Source: Rubrobacter marinus (GTDB taxonomy: Bacteria > Actinomycetota > Rubrobacteria > Rubrobacterales > Rubrobacteraceae). Taken from it: DNA of 64,000 nt. The notes under the pieces were generated by a model. The model saw only the letters and a list, made by a program, of their open reading frames with translations. It did not search any database and was not told where the DNA came from. Positions 27,055-37,865 of this stretch are shown here, one piece after another (the stretch's first letter is position 1; each line of letters begins with the position of its first letter). The position numbers and the translations under genes were made by a program. The stretch is taken from assembly GCF_011492965.1 (NCBI RefSeq), contig NZ_CP045121.1, positions 2,480,001 to 2,544,000 on the forward strand, given 5' to 3'.

Positions 27055-27354
27055 CTAGTCGTCCTTCTTGGCCGCGCTCCCGGTAGGGGACGTCTCGGTC
27101 TTCTTCTCGGAGCCGTTGCCGTTCGAAGAGGCCGCGGAGTCGGCCTTGGTCGTCTCCTTGGCGTCCGTCTTCGAGCCCTTGTTGCTGTAGTCCGTCGAGT
27201 AGAAGCCCGAGCCCTTGAAGGAGATGCCGACCGGGTGGAGCACCTTCCTCACCGGAGCGCCGCACTGCACGCACTCCGTCAGGGGGTCCTCGCTCATCCG
27301 CTGCATGATGTCGAAGACGTGCCCGTTCTCGCACTTGTACTCGTAGATCGGCAT
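27055..27354 (-). CDS. FmdB-family zinc-ribbon protein
   Basis: A 99-residue protein starting MPIYEYKCENGHVFD, the signature of the FmdB/putative regulatory protein family. Zinc ligands are one Cys in the first strand and the C-V-Q-C pair near residue 30 in this short ribbon. A highly polar Lys/Ser/Thr/Asp tail of about 45 residues follows the core. The ATG at 27354 has a perfect GGAGG site; a longer reading to 27402 lacks one. The family is often linked to regulation of amide or formamide metabolism, but this is weak knowledge. Confidence 0.85.
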   Translation of the reverse strand: MPIYEYKCENGHVFDIMQRMSEDPLTECVQCGAPVRKVLHPVGISFKGSGFYSTDYSNKGSKTDAKETTKADSAASSNGNGSEKKTETSPTGSAAKKDD

Positions 27355-27430
27355 ACTACCTCCGTAGGGCTGTATAAAGGTTGCAACCGCGAGATTATAC
27401 AACCCTTGCGGAGGCCGGGACTCCGGGGAA

Positions 27431-27708
27431 CTACCGGCGCGGAGGGGCTTTGGGGTCCAGCTCGCCCGAGGCGAACGCCCTCTCGAGGTGCTCCCTGGAG
27501 GACTGGATCAACTCGGGGTTGGTCACTATCCGGTCTACCTCGTCCCTCGTGGCGTTGCGCCGGACGTACTCCTCCTCGACGACGTCCTGAAACCTCGCGC
27601 CCTCCCGAGACGATGCACGATGTACCGGAGCACCCTGCCCTGCCGCTCGTTGCCGTGCCCGTCACCGAACAGCAACTCGAGGAAAGACCTTCGCCTCTCG
27701 GTCACCAT
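27431..27708 (-). CDS. Small hypothetical protein (one apparent 1-base loss)
   Basis: After restoring one base near the CATCGTCTCGGG run (about 27604-27615) the reading is 92 residues, from an ATG behind AGAGGAGG to a TAG at 27431. It begins MVTERRRSFLELLFGDGHGN and continues as a charged helical protein with FQDVVEEEYVRRNATRDEVD and LERAFASGELDPKAPPRR. Uncorrected, it stops after about 67 residues in a frame with nonsense-like composition. No family recognised; it probably belongs to the short actinobacterial helical proteins of unknown function. Confidence 0.55.
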
Positions 27709-28010
27709 AACGCCTCCTCTCCGCCCAGGGCCCCGTCTAGCCTGTACCAATCATAACAACAACGCGGCCCCGGGCATCTCCACGACCGGAGGAACGTCCC
27801 ATCCCCCGCCGCTCGTCCTCACACGTCCCGATCCTCCGCCACTCGAACGCCCCGGGGACGCCCTACGCCGAGAAATAAGACGCTTATCGTTAAATATTAA
27901 GAAACTCCTTGTTAAATATGTTTTTTCTTATGGTTTCTGTGTTGCTTTGTGAACAGCGAGGTGCCAGTATCGGCGCCGTAATCGTAAGCCCCGAAACCAG
28001 GAGGTAGGGC
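27709..28010. other. Gene-free region with AT-rich promoter island
   Basis: About 300 bases without a gene. From 27871 to 27955 the sequence falls to a strongly AT-rich stretch, unlike its roughly 70 percent GC surroundings. It carries two copies of GTTAAATAT at 27889 and 27911. This is most likely the promoter/leader of the LPxTG protein at 28011. I cannot name -35/-10 boxes with confidence. Confidence 0.55.
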
Positions 28011-28622
28011 ATGAAGAAGTTGATGATGTTGGCGGCGATGCTGGCGATGGCGCTGGTCGCGGCCGCCCCGGCGCTCGCGCAGGACGCGGTCATCGAGGGC
28101 GACGACGAGAGCAGCACGGACGAGACCTCCGTCGAGGCCGGCCAGTACAGCCAGGTCGCGGTCAACGACTGCGAGCAGGTCCTCGACCAGGTCGCGTACC
28201 AGTACAACGCCCCGGTCGCGGACGTCTCCGGCGACGAGAACGAGGTCGCCCAGGGCGGCAACGGCGTCGACGCCGAGCAGGTGCAGTACTGCGTGAACCT
28301 CCTGCAGGGTGGCTTCAACGAGGCCGACGTTGACGAGGACGACGACGGCGTCGTCGAGGAGGGCGAGGGCGCCGCCGCCGCCGCCGCTGCCGCCGCTTCT
28401 GCCAGCAGCGGCGAGGAGTCGAGCGGCGAGGAGTCCAGCAGCGAGGAGTCTTCTTCCAGCGAGGAGGAGTCCAGCAGCGAGAGCAGCGAGGAGGAGTCCA
28501 GCGGCGAGGAAGAGGAGTCCAGCGAGGAGCTTCCGGAGACGGGCGGCTTCGGCCTCCTGACCCTCGGCGCGGGCGCCCTGCTGGTCGCCGGCGGCGTAGT
28601 GGCTCGCCGCATCGTTAGGTAA
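28011..28622 (+). CDS. Secreted LPETG-anchored protein, copy 1
   Basis: 203 residues. A signal peptide (MKKLMMLAAMLAMALVAAAPALAQ in the gene; cleavage after AQ likely) leads into an acidic domain. That domain has two cysteines in VNDCEQVLDQVAYQYN and VQYCVNLLQGGFNE. Next come nine Ala residues, then a long Ser/Glu repeat (GEESS/SEESS units, about residues 130-175). It ends LPETGGFGLLTLG, a hydrophobic helix and RRIVR. This is a sortase-type surface protein with a negatively charged stalk. The ATG follows GGTAGGGC. It is paralogous to the next gene over the Cys domain and anchor. Function unknown. Confidence 0.85.
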   Translation: MKKLMMLAAMLAMALVAAAPALAQDAVIEGDDESSTDETSVEAGQYSQVAVNDCEQVLDQVAYQYNAPVADVSGDENEVAQGGNGVDAEQVQYCVNLLQGGFNEADVDEDDDGVVEEGEGAAAAAAAAASASSGEESSGEESSSEESSSSEEESSSESSEEESSGEEEESSEELPETGGFGLLTLGAGALLVAGGVVARRIVR

Positions 28623-28659
28623 GCACCTAACTCGGCACCAGGCGGCCACGGCCGTAACG

Positions 28660-28690
28660 AGAGGCGGGTCCCACCGGGGCCCGCCTCTCC
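28660..28690 (+). terminator. Hairpin terminator after LPETG copy 1
   Basis: Stem GAGAGGCGGGTCC / GGGCCCGCCTCTC with one G-T pair and a short loop. Nearly the same hairpin follows copy 2. Confidence 0.75.
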
Positions 28691-29050
28691 TCGTTTGCGC
28701 CGATCGACGGAGGCTGCTCTGGCCCCGGATCCGAGCGAGCATCGGTTCCGCCCGCGCCTCGCGTGTGATCGTCAGGGCTCCGGAGGACCAGCGCGCACTA
28801 CCTCCGCGCCGAGCCGCCCCGGGGAGCGGCTACGAGAGCCCGCCAAGCCGGGTCCCCCAAGCGGGCGGCCGACGTCCCTATCGAAGCACCGAGATCTCGC
28901 CAGCCCTGCCTCCCGTCCATGCATTGATATATTGTGCATTGTTAATATTTTCTGCACCATATATTTGGTTTCATTGTTTTCGTGTTGACGGAATTTTAGC
29001 CGTATGAAACCATGCTTTCGTTTTGTAAACCGTGGCACAGGAGGTATGAA
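28691..29050. other. Gene-free region with second AT-rich promoter island
   Basis: About 360 bases with no supported gene. The first 200 bases are GC-rich. From about 28915 to 29010 it becomes very AT-rich, with GTTAATATTTTC at 28941 resembling the box before copy 1, and runs into the AGGAGG site of copy 2. It is probably the promoter/leader region for the second LPxTG gene. Confidence 0.55.
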
Positions 29051-29547
29051 TTGAAGAAGCTGATGTTGGTGGCGGCGATGCTGGCGATGGTGCTCGTCGT
29101 GGCCGCGCCTTCCTTCGCTCAGGTCGAGATCGAGGCGGGCGACAACAGCCAGGTGGCGGCCAACGACTGCGAGCAGGTCCTCGACCAGGCGGCGTACCAG
29201 ATCAACGTCCCGGAGGCGAACATCTCCGGCGATGGAAACTCCGTGGATCAGCCCGACGGCAACGACGCCGGGGCCGAGCAGGTGCAGTACTGCGTGAACC
29301 TCCTGCAGGGCGGCTTCAACGAGATCGACGAGGACGACGAGGAAGTCGCCGACGAGGACGAGGGCGCTGCTGCCGCCGCGGCCGCCGCGGCTTCCTCCGG
29401 TGGCGGTGCCTCCGCTGGCGCCAGCGCTTCCGCCGGCGGCGACCACGGCGGCATGCTCCCGCGACGGGTGGCTTCGGCCTTCTGACGCTCGGCGCGGGCG
29501 CCCTCCTGATCGCGGGCGGCCTCGTGGCCCGCCGCATCGTGAGGTAG
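29051..29547 (+). CDS. Secreted LPxTG-anchored protein, copy 2 (one apparent 1-base loss)
   Basis: About 165 residues after correction. It starts at TTG (AGGAGG six bases upstream); the ATG at 29046 is out of frame. A signal peptide is followed by the same two-Cys domain (ANDCEQVLDQAAYQIN, VQYCVNLLQGGFNE), a poly-Ala run and a Gly/Ala/Ser stalk instead of the Ser/Glu stalk. As written the frame ends in LPRRVASAF. Adding one base in the CCCGCGACGGG segment near 29462 recreates an LP-x-TGG motif, the helix and the RRIVR tail of copy 1. The match to copy 1 makes a consensus error much more likely than true loss of the anchor. Confidence 0.8.
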
Positions 29548-29579
29548 TGGGCTACTCGCACCGGACGGCTACGGCCGCG

Positions 29580-29613
29580 AAGAGAGGCGGGTCCCTTCGG
29601 GGCCCGCCTCTCT
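29580..29613 (+). terminator. Hairpin terminator after LPxTG copy 2
   Basis: AGAGAGGCGGGTCC stem with a TTC-type loop and GGGGCCCGCCTCTC. It is nearly identical to the copy 1 terminator, so the duplication probably included it. Confidence 0.75.
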
Positions 29614-29705
29614 CGTTCGTGCGCACCGATCGGCGCGGTGGCCGGTACCCGTCGGTGAATCCGTGCCGCTCAAAAAGGTTTCACCGGACTCCGGCGTTAC
29701 GCACC

Positions 29706-30197
29706 CTATCCGGCGGCCAGATCCTCCAACGCCCTGCCGGTGACGCGGTAGACCGTCCACTCGTCCATCGGCGTGGCGCCGATGCCCCTGTACAGCTTGA
29801 TGGCGGGCTCGTTCCAGTCGAGGACCGACCACTCCAGCCGCCCGCAGCCCCGCTCTCTGGCGACCCTTGCGAGGTGGACGAGGAGCGCGCGGCCCAGGCC
29901 GCGGCCGCGCATCTCGGGCTTCACGTACAGGTCCTCGAGGTAGAGGCCCGGCCTCCCGAGGAACGTCGAGAAGTTGTGGAAGAAGAGGGCGAAGCCCGCC
30001 GGCGTGCCCTCGTGGTGGCAGATCACGACCTCCGCCCCCGTTCGCTCTCCGAAGAGGGAGTCGCGGAGCACGTCCTCCGTCGCGACGACCTCGTGCGACA
30101 GCCCCTCGTACTCCGCGAGCTCCCTGATAAAAGAGAGGACGAGCCCGACGTCCTCCTCCGTCGCCGCCCGAATCTCCGTGGGAGTCCCCTCCGGCAC
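29706..30197 (-). CDS. GNAT acetyltransferase, diamine/SSAT-like
   Basis: 163 residues with the order seen in spermidine/spermine- and thialysine-acetyltransferase-like proteins. FIRELAEYEGL is at the start, EDLYVKPEMRGRGLGRALLVHLA forms the acetyl-CoA site, and EWSVLDWNEPAIKLYRGIGA is the C-terminal motif. A GTG start lies immediately after the asd stop, so it is the last gene of the met/aspartate cluster. Its substrate there could be a diamine, lysine or amino-acid intermediate; this is inference. Confidence 0.83.
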   Translation of the reverse strand: MPEGTPTEIRAATEEDVGLVLSFIRELAEYEGLSHEVVATEDVLRDSLFGERTGAEVVICHHEGTPAGFALFFHNFSTFLGRPGLYLEDLYVKPEMRGRGLGRALLVHLARVARERGCGRLEWSVLDWNEPAIKLYRGIGATPMDEWTVYRVTGRALEDLAAG

Positions 30198-31158
30198 TTA
30201 CACCTTCGCCGCGACGAGCGTCTCCGCGATCTGTACGGCGTTCGTGGCGGCGCCCTTGAGCAGGTTGTCCGAGACGCACCAGTACTCGATCGCGTTCCCC
30301 GAGACGCGCACCCGGCCGACGAAGACGCCGGGGTCGCCCGCGGTCTCCAGCGGGGTCGGGAAGTCGTTGGCGTCGCCGGAGAACGTCACGCCCGGCGCCG
30401 AACGCAGCGCCTCCAGGACCCCTTCGAGGGTGGCCTCCCTCTCCGTCTCGATGTAGATGCTCTCGGAGTGGCCCGTGTGGACGGGGATGCGGACGGCCGT
30501 CGCGTGCACCTCGAGGTCGGGGAGGCCGAGGATCTTACGGGATTCCAGCTTCATCTTCCGCTCCTCGGAGGTGTAGCCGTCCTCGCCGATGCCCCGATGA
30601 GCGGGATGGCGTTCCCGGCGATGGGCTTGGGAAGGCGTCGCCCTGGCCGTTCTCCAGCGCCTCGACCCCGCTCCTGCCCGCCCCGGAGACGGCCTGGTAC
30701 GTGGAGACGACGACCTTCTTCAGGCCGAACTCGCGCGCTATGGGGCGAGGGTCACCACCATCTGGATCGTGGAGCAGTTGCCGTTCGCGATGATCCCGTC
30801 GTGCTCGCGGGCGGCGTCGGCGTTGACCTCCGGCACCACGAGCGGGACGTCGGGCTCCAGCCGGAAGTCGCTCCCGTTGTCTATGACGACGGCGCCGCGG
30901 GCCGTCGCCTCGCGCGCGAGCTGGACCGCGGCCCCTTCTCGCCCTCCGTCCCGGCGAAGAGCGCGATGTCCACCCCTTCGAAGGCCTCGGGCTCGGCGAC
31001 CCCGACCTCGAAGGTCTCCCCGTCCAGGACCGCCGTGCGGGCGCTCCGGGCGAGGATGCGTAGCTCCTTCAGGGGAAGTTCCGCCTCCTGAGCTCCGCCA
31101 CGAGCCTCTCGCCTACAAGACCGGCGCCTACGACGGCGACCGTGTACCCCTCGCTCAT
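30198..31158 (-). CDS. asd: Asd, aspartate-semialdehyde dehydrogenase (five apparent 1-base losses)
   Basis: Asd reduces aspartyl phosphate to aspartate semialdehyde, the branch point to lysine, threonine and methionine. In pieces one reads [17 protein letters not shown] (NADP site), [21 protein letters not shown], catalytic Cys in [28 protein letters not shown], and [14 protein letters not shown] to the end with the [12 protein letters not shown] catalytic His segment. The frame slips five times, at CCCC near 31076, GGGG near 30932, CCCC near 30744, CCC near 30630 and GGGG near 30590. Each is fixed by one base, giving 321 residues. The ATG overlaps the hom stop (ATGA). Confidence 0.85.
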
Positions 31159-32240
31159 GCCAATCCCTCCCGATCTCTTACGATCTTGCCAACGATGTCC
31201 AGCATGTCTCCGATGACCCCGCTCGCCGTCCGCTCGGGCCCAGCGCCCGGTCCCGTGACCGTCAGGGTGACGTCCGAGTAGCGGCGCGTGCGGAAGTCGA
31301 AGACGTTCTCGGGGCCGTTTATGGGGCCGAACGGCGTCTCGACCGCCGCCTCCGTCAGGCCGACCTCTACCGGCCCCTCGGCCGGGATGCGGGCGAGGTA
31401 GCGGAGCATGTGGTTCTCCCGCACCGCGCTCATCCGTGCCGCGAACTCCTCGTCCGCCTCTGGCAGCCGCTCCATAAACTCGGGCAGCGGGACCGCCTCC
31501 AGCCCCTCGGGGACGAGGGACTCGTAGGGGATCTCCGAAGGCTCTATCTCCCGCCCCATCGTGCGGGCGAGGATGATCGCCTTGCGCGCCACGTCGAGCC
31601 CGGAGAGGTCGTCGCGGGGGTCGGGCTCCGCGTAGTGGAGCGCCACCGCCTCCTTGACGGCCTCGGAGAACGAGCGGCCCCCCTCGACCGCGCTCATGAT
31701 GAAGCCCAAAGTACCGCTCGGGCTGGCCTGAATCTCCAGCACCTCGTCGCCCGTCTCCACAAGCCCCTTGAGGGTCGAGACGATCGGCATCCCGGCGCCG
31801 ACGGTCGCCTCGTACCACAGCCTGTCGCCGGCGGCGTCCATGAGGCTCTCGTACTGCTCGGAGCCGCCGGAGAGCGGGCCCTTGTTCGAGAGCACGAGGC
31901 ACGAGCCGTTCTGCACGCCGAGCAGGTCCAGATCGAAGGTGCCGCCGTGCACCGCGAGGTCGACGACGATCCGCGTCGTGCCCTCCTCGGGCTCGGTCCT
32001 AAGCACGTCCTCCACCGGCTCGACTCCGAGCTCCGAGAGCTTCCCGCCGTCCTCCTTCAGCCGGATCGCCTGCGGCAACAACTCCTCGCCGACGAGCGCC
32101 CCGGAGGTGTCCGCGACCGCCCGGTAGCGGAGGTCGAGCCCGAGGGTCTCCAGCCAGCGCTTGCGCTCCTCGATCACGATCTGGGCGACGGCCCGGCCCA
32201 CGTAGCCGAGGCCGAGCTGCACGATCTCGACGCGCTTCAC
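31155..32240 (-). CDS. hom: Homoserine dehydrogenase
   Basis: 361 residues. Hom reduces aspartate semialdehyde to homoserine. N-terminal NAD(P) motif VQLGLGYVGRAVA, the DLAVHGGTFDLDLL and LSNKGPLSGGSEQYESL segments, the catalytic region WYEATVGAGMPIVSTLKGL, and SGTLGFIMSAVEGGRSFSEA plus AEPDPRDDLSGLDVARKAII are characteristic. No C-terminal ACT domain. The GTG at 32240 overlaps the aspartokinase stop. The long open reading from 33476 that seems to fuse aspartokinase and this gene is an effect of the frameshift in ask. Confidence 0.9.
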   Translation of the reverse strand: MKRVEIVQLGLGYVGRAVAQIVIEERKRWLETLGLDLRYRAVADTSGALVGEELLPQAIRLKEDGGKLSELGVEPVEDVLRTEPEEGTTRIVVDLAVHGGTFDLDLLGVQNGSCLVLSNKGPLSGGSEQYESLMDAAGDRLWYEATVGAGMPIVSTLKGLVETGDEVLEIQASPSGTLGFIMSAVEGGRSFSEAVKEAVALHYAEPDPRDDLSGLDVARKAIILARTMGREIEPSEIPYESLVPEGLEAVPLPEFMERLPEADEEFAARMSAVRENHMLRYLARIPAEGPVEVGLTEAAVETPFGPINGPENVFDFRTRRYSDVTLTVTGPGAGPERTASGVIGDMLDIVGKIVRDREGLA

Positions 32241-33472
32241 GCGACCTCCTCGGCGGGAACCTCGTCGCGGGAGACGAGGCCCTCGTGCAGTACGCGCAGG
32301 GCCTCCTCGGCCCTCTCCGCGAAGACGACGAAGACGAGGCCCGCGGCGGCGATGCCGGCGTGGACCGGGCTGATGCCGGCCCGCCGCAGGATCTCCCCGC
32401 CGCGGCGAAGGTCCCGCTCGTCCGGCGACCCGATGCAGATCACGGCCGAGGCCTCCCGGCGGTGGCCCGTCGCGCACGGCAGCTCTACCGAGAGGCTGGG
32501 GCGCAGCGCGACGCAGCGGACGCCCCCTCCCCTCTGCGTCCGTGACCCGCGTACCCGGGCAGTCCGGGTTGAACGTGTTGCGGACGAGGACCTCCATCCC
32601 GACCTCGGAGGCGGGCTCCATCGTCCTCGGGTGCAGGACCTTCGCGCCGAGCTCCGCGAAGTCCCCCGCCTCGCGGTAGGAGAGCTCCGGCAGGAGAGCA
32701 GCGTTCGGCACGAGGCGCGGGTCGGCGTCGAGGACGCCGTCTACGTCGGACATGATCCAGACCTCCGAAGCCCCGATGCCCCGCCCGACCACGGTCGCCG
32801 AGAGGTCTGAGCCCCCGCGACCCAGCGTCGTCGGCAGGCCCTCGGGCGAGCGCCCGACGAACCCGGGGACGACGGCGACCCGCCCGTCCCCGAGGAGCGG
32901 CGCGACGTAGCGCGAACATCGCTCGCGGGTCCCGGAGGCGTCGACCTCGGCCTCGGCGAAGTCCCCGTCGGTGGCGATGGGGTCCCCAGAGACGACGGCC
33001 GCCGGAGCCCCCTGGCTGCTTATGGCGCCGGCCAGGATCGCGGCCGAGAGGCGCTCGCCGAAGACGGCGATCCTGGCTCGTCGTGCTGCGGGACCGTTCG
33101 CGTCCGGCGCTCCTATGGCCTCGACGAGCTCCCGGAGGAGTTCGAGCACACGGCGCTCCACCCCGGGCAGGATCTCCGGCGAGACGGCCTCGCGAGCGGC
33201 GGCCAGGTGGCGTTCGGCGAGGGCACGGTGGAGCTCGGCGAGCGAGCCCTCGCGCGTAGCTCCGACCCGCGTGCGGGACGCGCCGTCGTCGGTGGCGTCC
33301 GCGTAACCGAGGAGGGTATCGGTGGTCCCGGACATCGCCGAGACGACCACGGCCACCGGTCGATCCGCCGCGGCCCCGGCAACGATACCGGCGGCGTTGG
33401 CGAACTGCGCGCCGCCGCCGACGGAGGTCCCGCCGAACTTGATTACCAGAGGATGGACGTTGTTCAATCCGT

Positions 33473-33476
<4 letters not shown>
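32237..33476 (-). CDS. Aspartate kinase (frame slip near 32520)
   Basis: About 413 residues. Aspartokinase phosphorylates aspartate, the first step of the aspartate family. Kinase core: [11 protein letters not shown] at the start, [53 protein letters not shown], and [19 protein letters not shown]. The C-terminal ACT-like region resumes in another frame ([18 protein letters not shown] to [13 protein letters not shown]). The join lies at a GGGG-A-GGGGG run around 32520-32540 and needs either two added bases or one removed. The ATG overlaps the metY stop as ATGA. Confidence 0.88.
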
Positions 33477-35919
<2,443 letters not shown>

Positions 35920-35972
35920 GCTCGGTAGTAATGTAGCCTCCTTCGTCCGTCGCGTCCTTACGCCGTGGCGCC

Positions 35973-35988
35973 GCGGGGCGAGCCCCGC
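35973..35988 (-). terminator. GC hairpin in the riboswitch expression platform
   Basis: The perfect hairpin GCGGGGC-TC-GCCCCGC lies between the SAM-I aptamer and metX. It may act as the intrinsic terminator of the switch; there is no U tract, so this is inferred. Confidence 0.45.
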
Positions 35989-36041
35989 TCTGCCTTACGC
36001 GCAACCCGCTCCGTAGAGGAGGCCTCAAGTGATCGGCTCTC

Positions 36042-36167
36042 CACATCTTCCAGGACGCTCAACAGACCTCTGCGTCCTGCTGGACTTGGCACCTTGCGCG
36101 AGCGTCTCCGCTCTGCGCCGGTTGCCGCGGTTTCTCGGGGCCAGTTCCCTCCGCCGCTCTCGATGCG
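36042..36167 (-). ncRNA. SAM-I (S-box) riboswitch
   Basis: On the minus strand the core GAGGGAACTGGCCCCGAGAAACC is followed by GCGGCAACC and then GGTGCCAAGTCC-AGC, the conserved order of the SAM-I aptamer, including the kink-turn/pseudoknot bases. P1 is CGCATC/GATGTG; P4 is AGGACGC/GCGTCCT closing a long loop. It ends about 120 bases before metX. SAM binding would shut down expression of metX and probably the overlapping metY-ask-hom-asd-GNAT genes. Confidence 0.92.
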
Positions 36168-36222
36168 AGTCCGCGCTAGAGGAAGATGCTAAAGCACCGC
36201 CCCCCCGACCGTCAAGGGCGAG

Positions 36223-37660
36223 CTAGTACGCCCTGGCGAAGACGGCGGTCCGGCCGGGCTTGCCGGAGACGAGGTCCGCGCCCTCCTCCCGCTCGAAGGG
36301 AGGAGGCGGATGGTCGCCTTCGTCTCCTCCTTTATCCTCGCCTCCGTCGCCGGGTCCCCGTCCCAGGGGCGAGGACGAAGCCGCGCTTCTCCTCGATGAT
36401 CTCCTTGAACTCCTCGTAGGACGTGGCCCTTCGGGTGTTCTCCTCGCGAAACTCCGTCGCCCGGCGGAGCATGCTCTCCTGGATCTCCCCGAGAAGCTCC
36501 CGGAGCCTCCCCGCGAGCTCCGAGCGCGGCACGAACGTCTTCCCCTCCTTGCCGGCGACGTCCCGGCGCGCCAGGACGGCCTGGCCGTTCTCGATGTCCT
36601 TCGGCCCGAGCTCGATACGCACCGGCACCCCGCGCAGCTCGTGCTCGTTGAACTTGTAGCCCGGCGAGTGTTCCTCGTCGAGGTCGATCTCCATCCGGAA
36701 GCCCGCCTCCTTGAGCTCGATGTAGAGCTTCTCGGCCTCGCGGCGCACCTCGCCCTTGCTCTCGCCCCGCCAGATCGGGACGATCACGGCCTCCGTCGGC
36801 GCGAGCTTCGGCGGGATCTTCAGCCCCCGGTCGTCGCCGTGCACGAGGATGAGCCCCCCGATGACCCGCGTCGAGAACCCCCAGGAGGTCTGGTGCGCGT
36901 ACTGCCTCTCCTGGTTCTCGTCGAGGAACGTTATGTCGAAGGCCCGGGAGAAGTTCTGCCCGAGGTCGTGGCTCGTCGCGGCCTGCAGAGCACGCCCGTC
37001 GCCCATCAGGCCCTCGCACGTGAACGTCTCGATGGCGCCGGGGAACCTCTCCGAGGGGCTCTTGGCGCCGTCGAGGACCGGGAGCGCCAGGGCCTCGTAG
37101 AAGCAGTCGCGATACACCCGCTGCATCCGCAGGGCCTCCTCGCGGGACTCGCGCGCGGTCGCGTGGACGGTGTGGCCCTCCTGCCACAGAAACTCCGCCG
37201 TGCGCAGGAACGGGCGCGTCACCTTCTCCCAGCGCATCACGTTGCACCACTGGTTTATGAGGACGGGGAGGTCCCGGTAGCTCTGGACCCAGTTGCTGTA
37301 GAAGTCGCAGATGATGCTCTCTGAGGTCGGCCGGACGGCGAGCCGCTCCTCCAGGTCCTCCCTACCCCCTATCGTGACCCAGGCGAGCTCCGGGTCGAAA
37401 GCCTCGACGACCTCGGCCTCCCGTTTCAGGTAGCTCTCGGGGATCAAGAGCGGGAAGTAGGCGTTCTGGTGCCCCGTCGCCTTGAAGCGGGCGTCGAGGT
37501 CCGCCTGTATGCGCTCCCAGAGCGCGTACCCGTAGGGCCGGATGGCGAACGTACCCCGCACCGGCCCGTAGTCCGCGAGCTTCGCCATGCGCACGAGCTG
37601 CAGGTACCACTTGCTCGGATCCTCGCTCTTCTTTGTAAGCTTCTCGACGGCCTCGGCCAT
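36223..37660 (-). CDS. proS: ProS, prolyl-tRNA synthetase, archaeal-type (two apparent 1-base losses)
   Basis: About 479 residues after correction, the compact ProS without an editing insert. Class II core: KLADYGPVRGTFAIRPYGYA near residue 25, motif 2 RWEKVTRPFLRTAEFLWQEGHT, and motif 3-like QTSWGFSTRVIGGLIL. The anticodon domain has VRIELGPKDIENGQAVLARR. The C-terminus carries the class-typical tail ending in FARAY, with Tyr last. Single-base losses near 36368 (in LAPWDGDP) and near 36300 (in LLPFEREEGAD) scramble the last 55 residues. Start ATG behind GGAGCC. Confidence 0.92.
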
Positions 37661-37865
37661 GGGGGCTCCTCTCGGGGTGCAAGTTTTCGCAGAGTATAGC
37701 GTCCTGCACCCCGCCGACCGGCTCCATGACCTACTTGCCGGCGTAGAGAACGGGGCAGACGGAGGGCCCTGGGCAACCCTCCCCTCATCGCGGCGAGAGC
37801 CTGGCCGAGAAGGGACGGAGCTCCGCTTGGCGGTACGAGGCCGGCAGATAACCAACCCCGCAAGC

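Noticed and set aside
37661-37865. T-box leader for proS
   Set aside because: I looked for specifier loop and antiterminator signatures and saw none.
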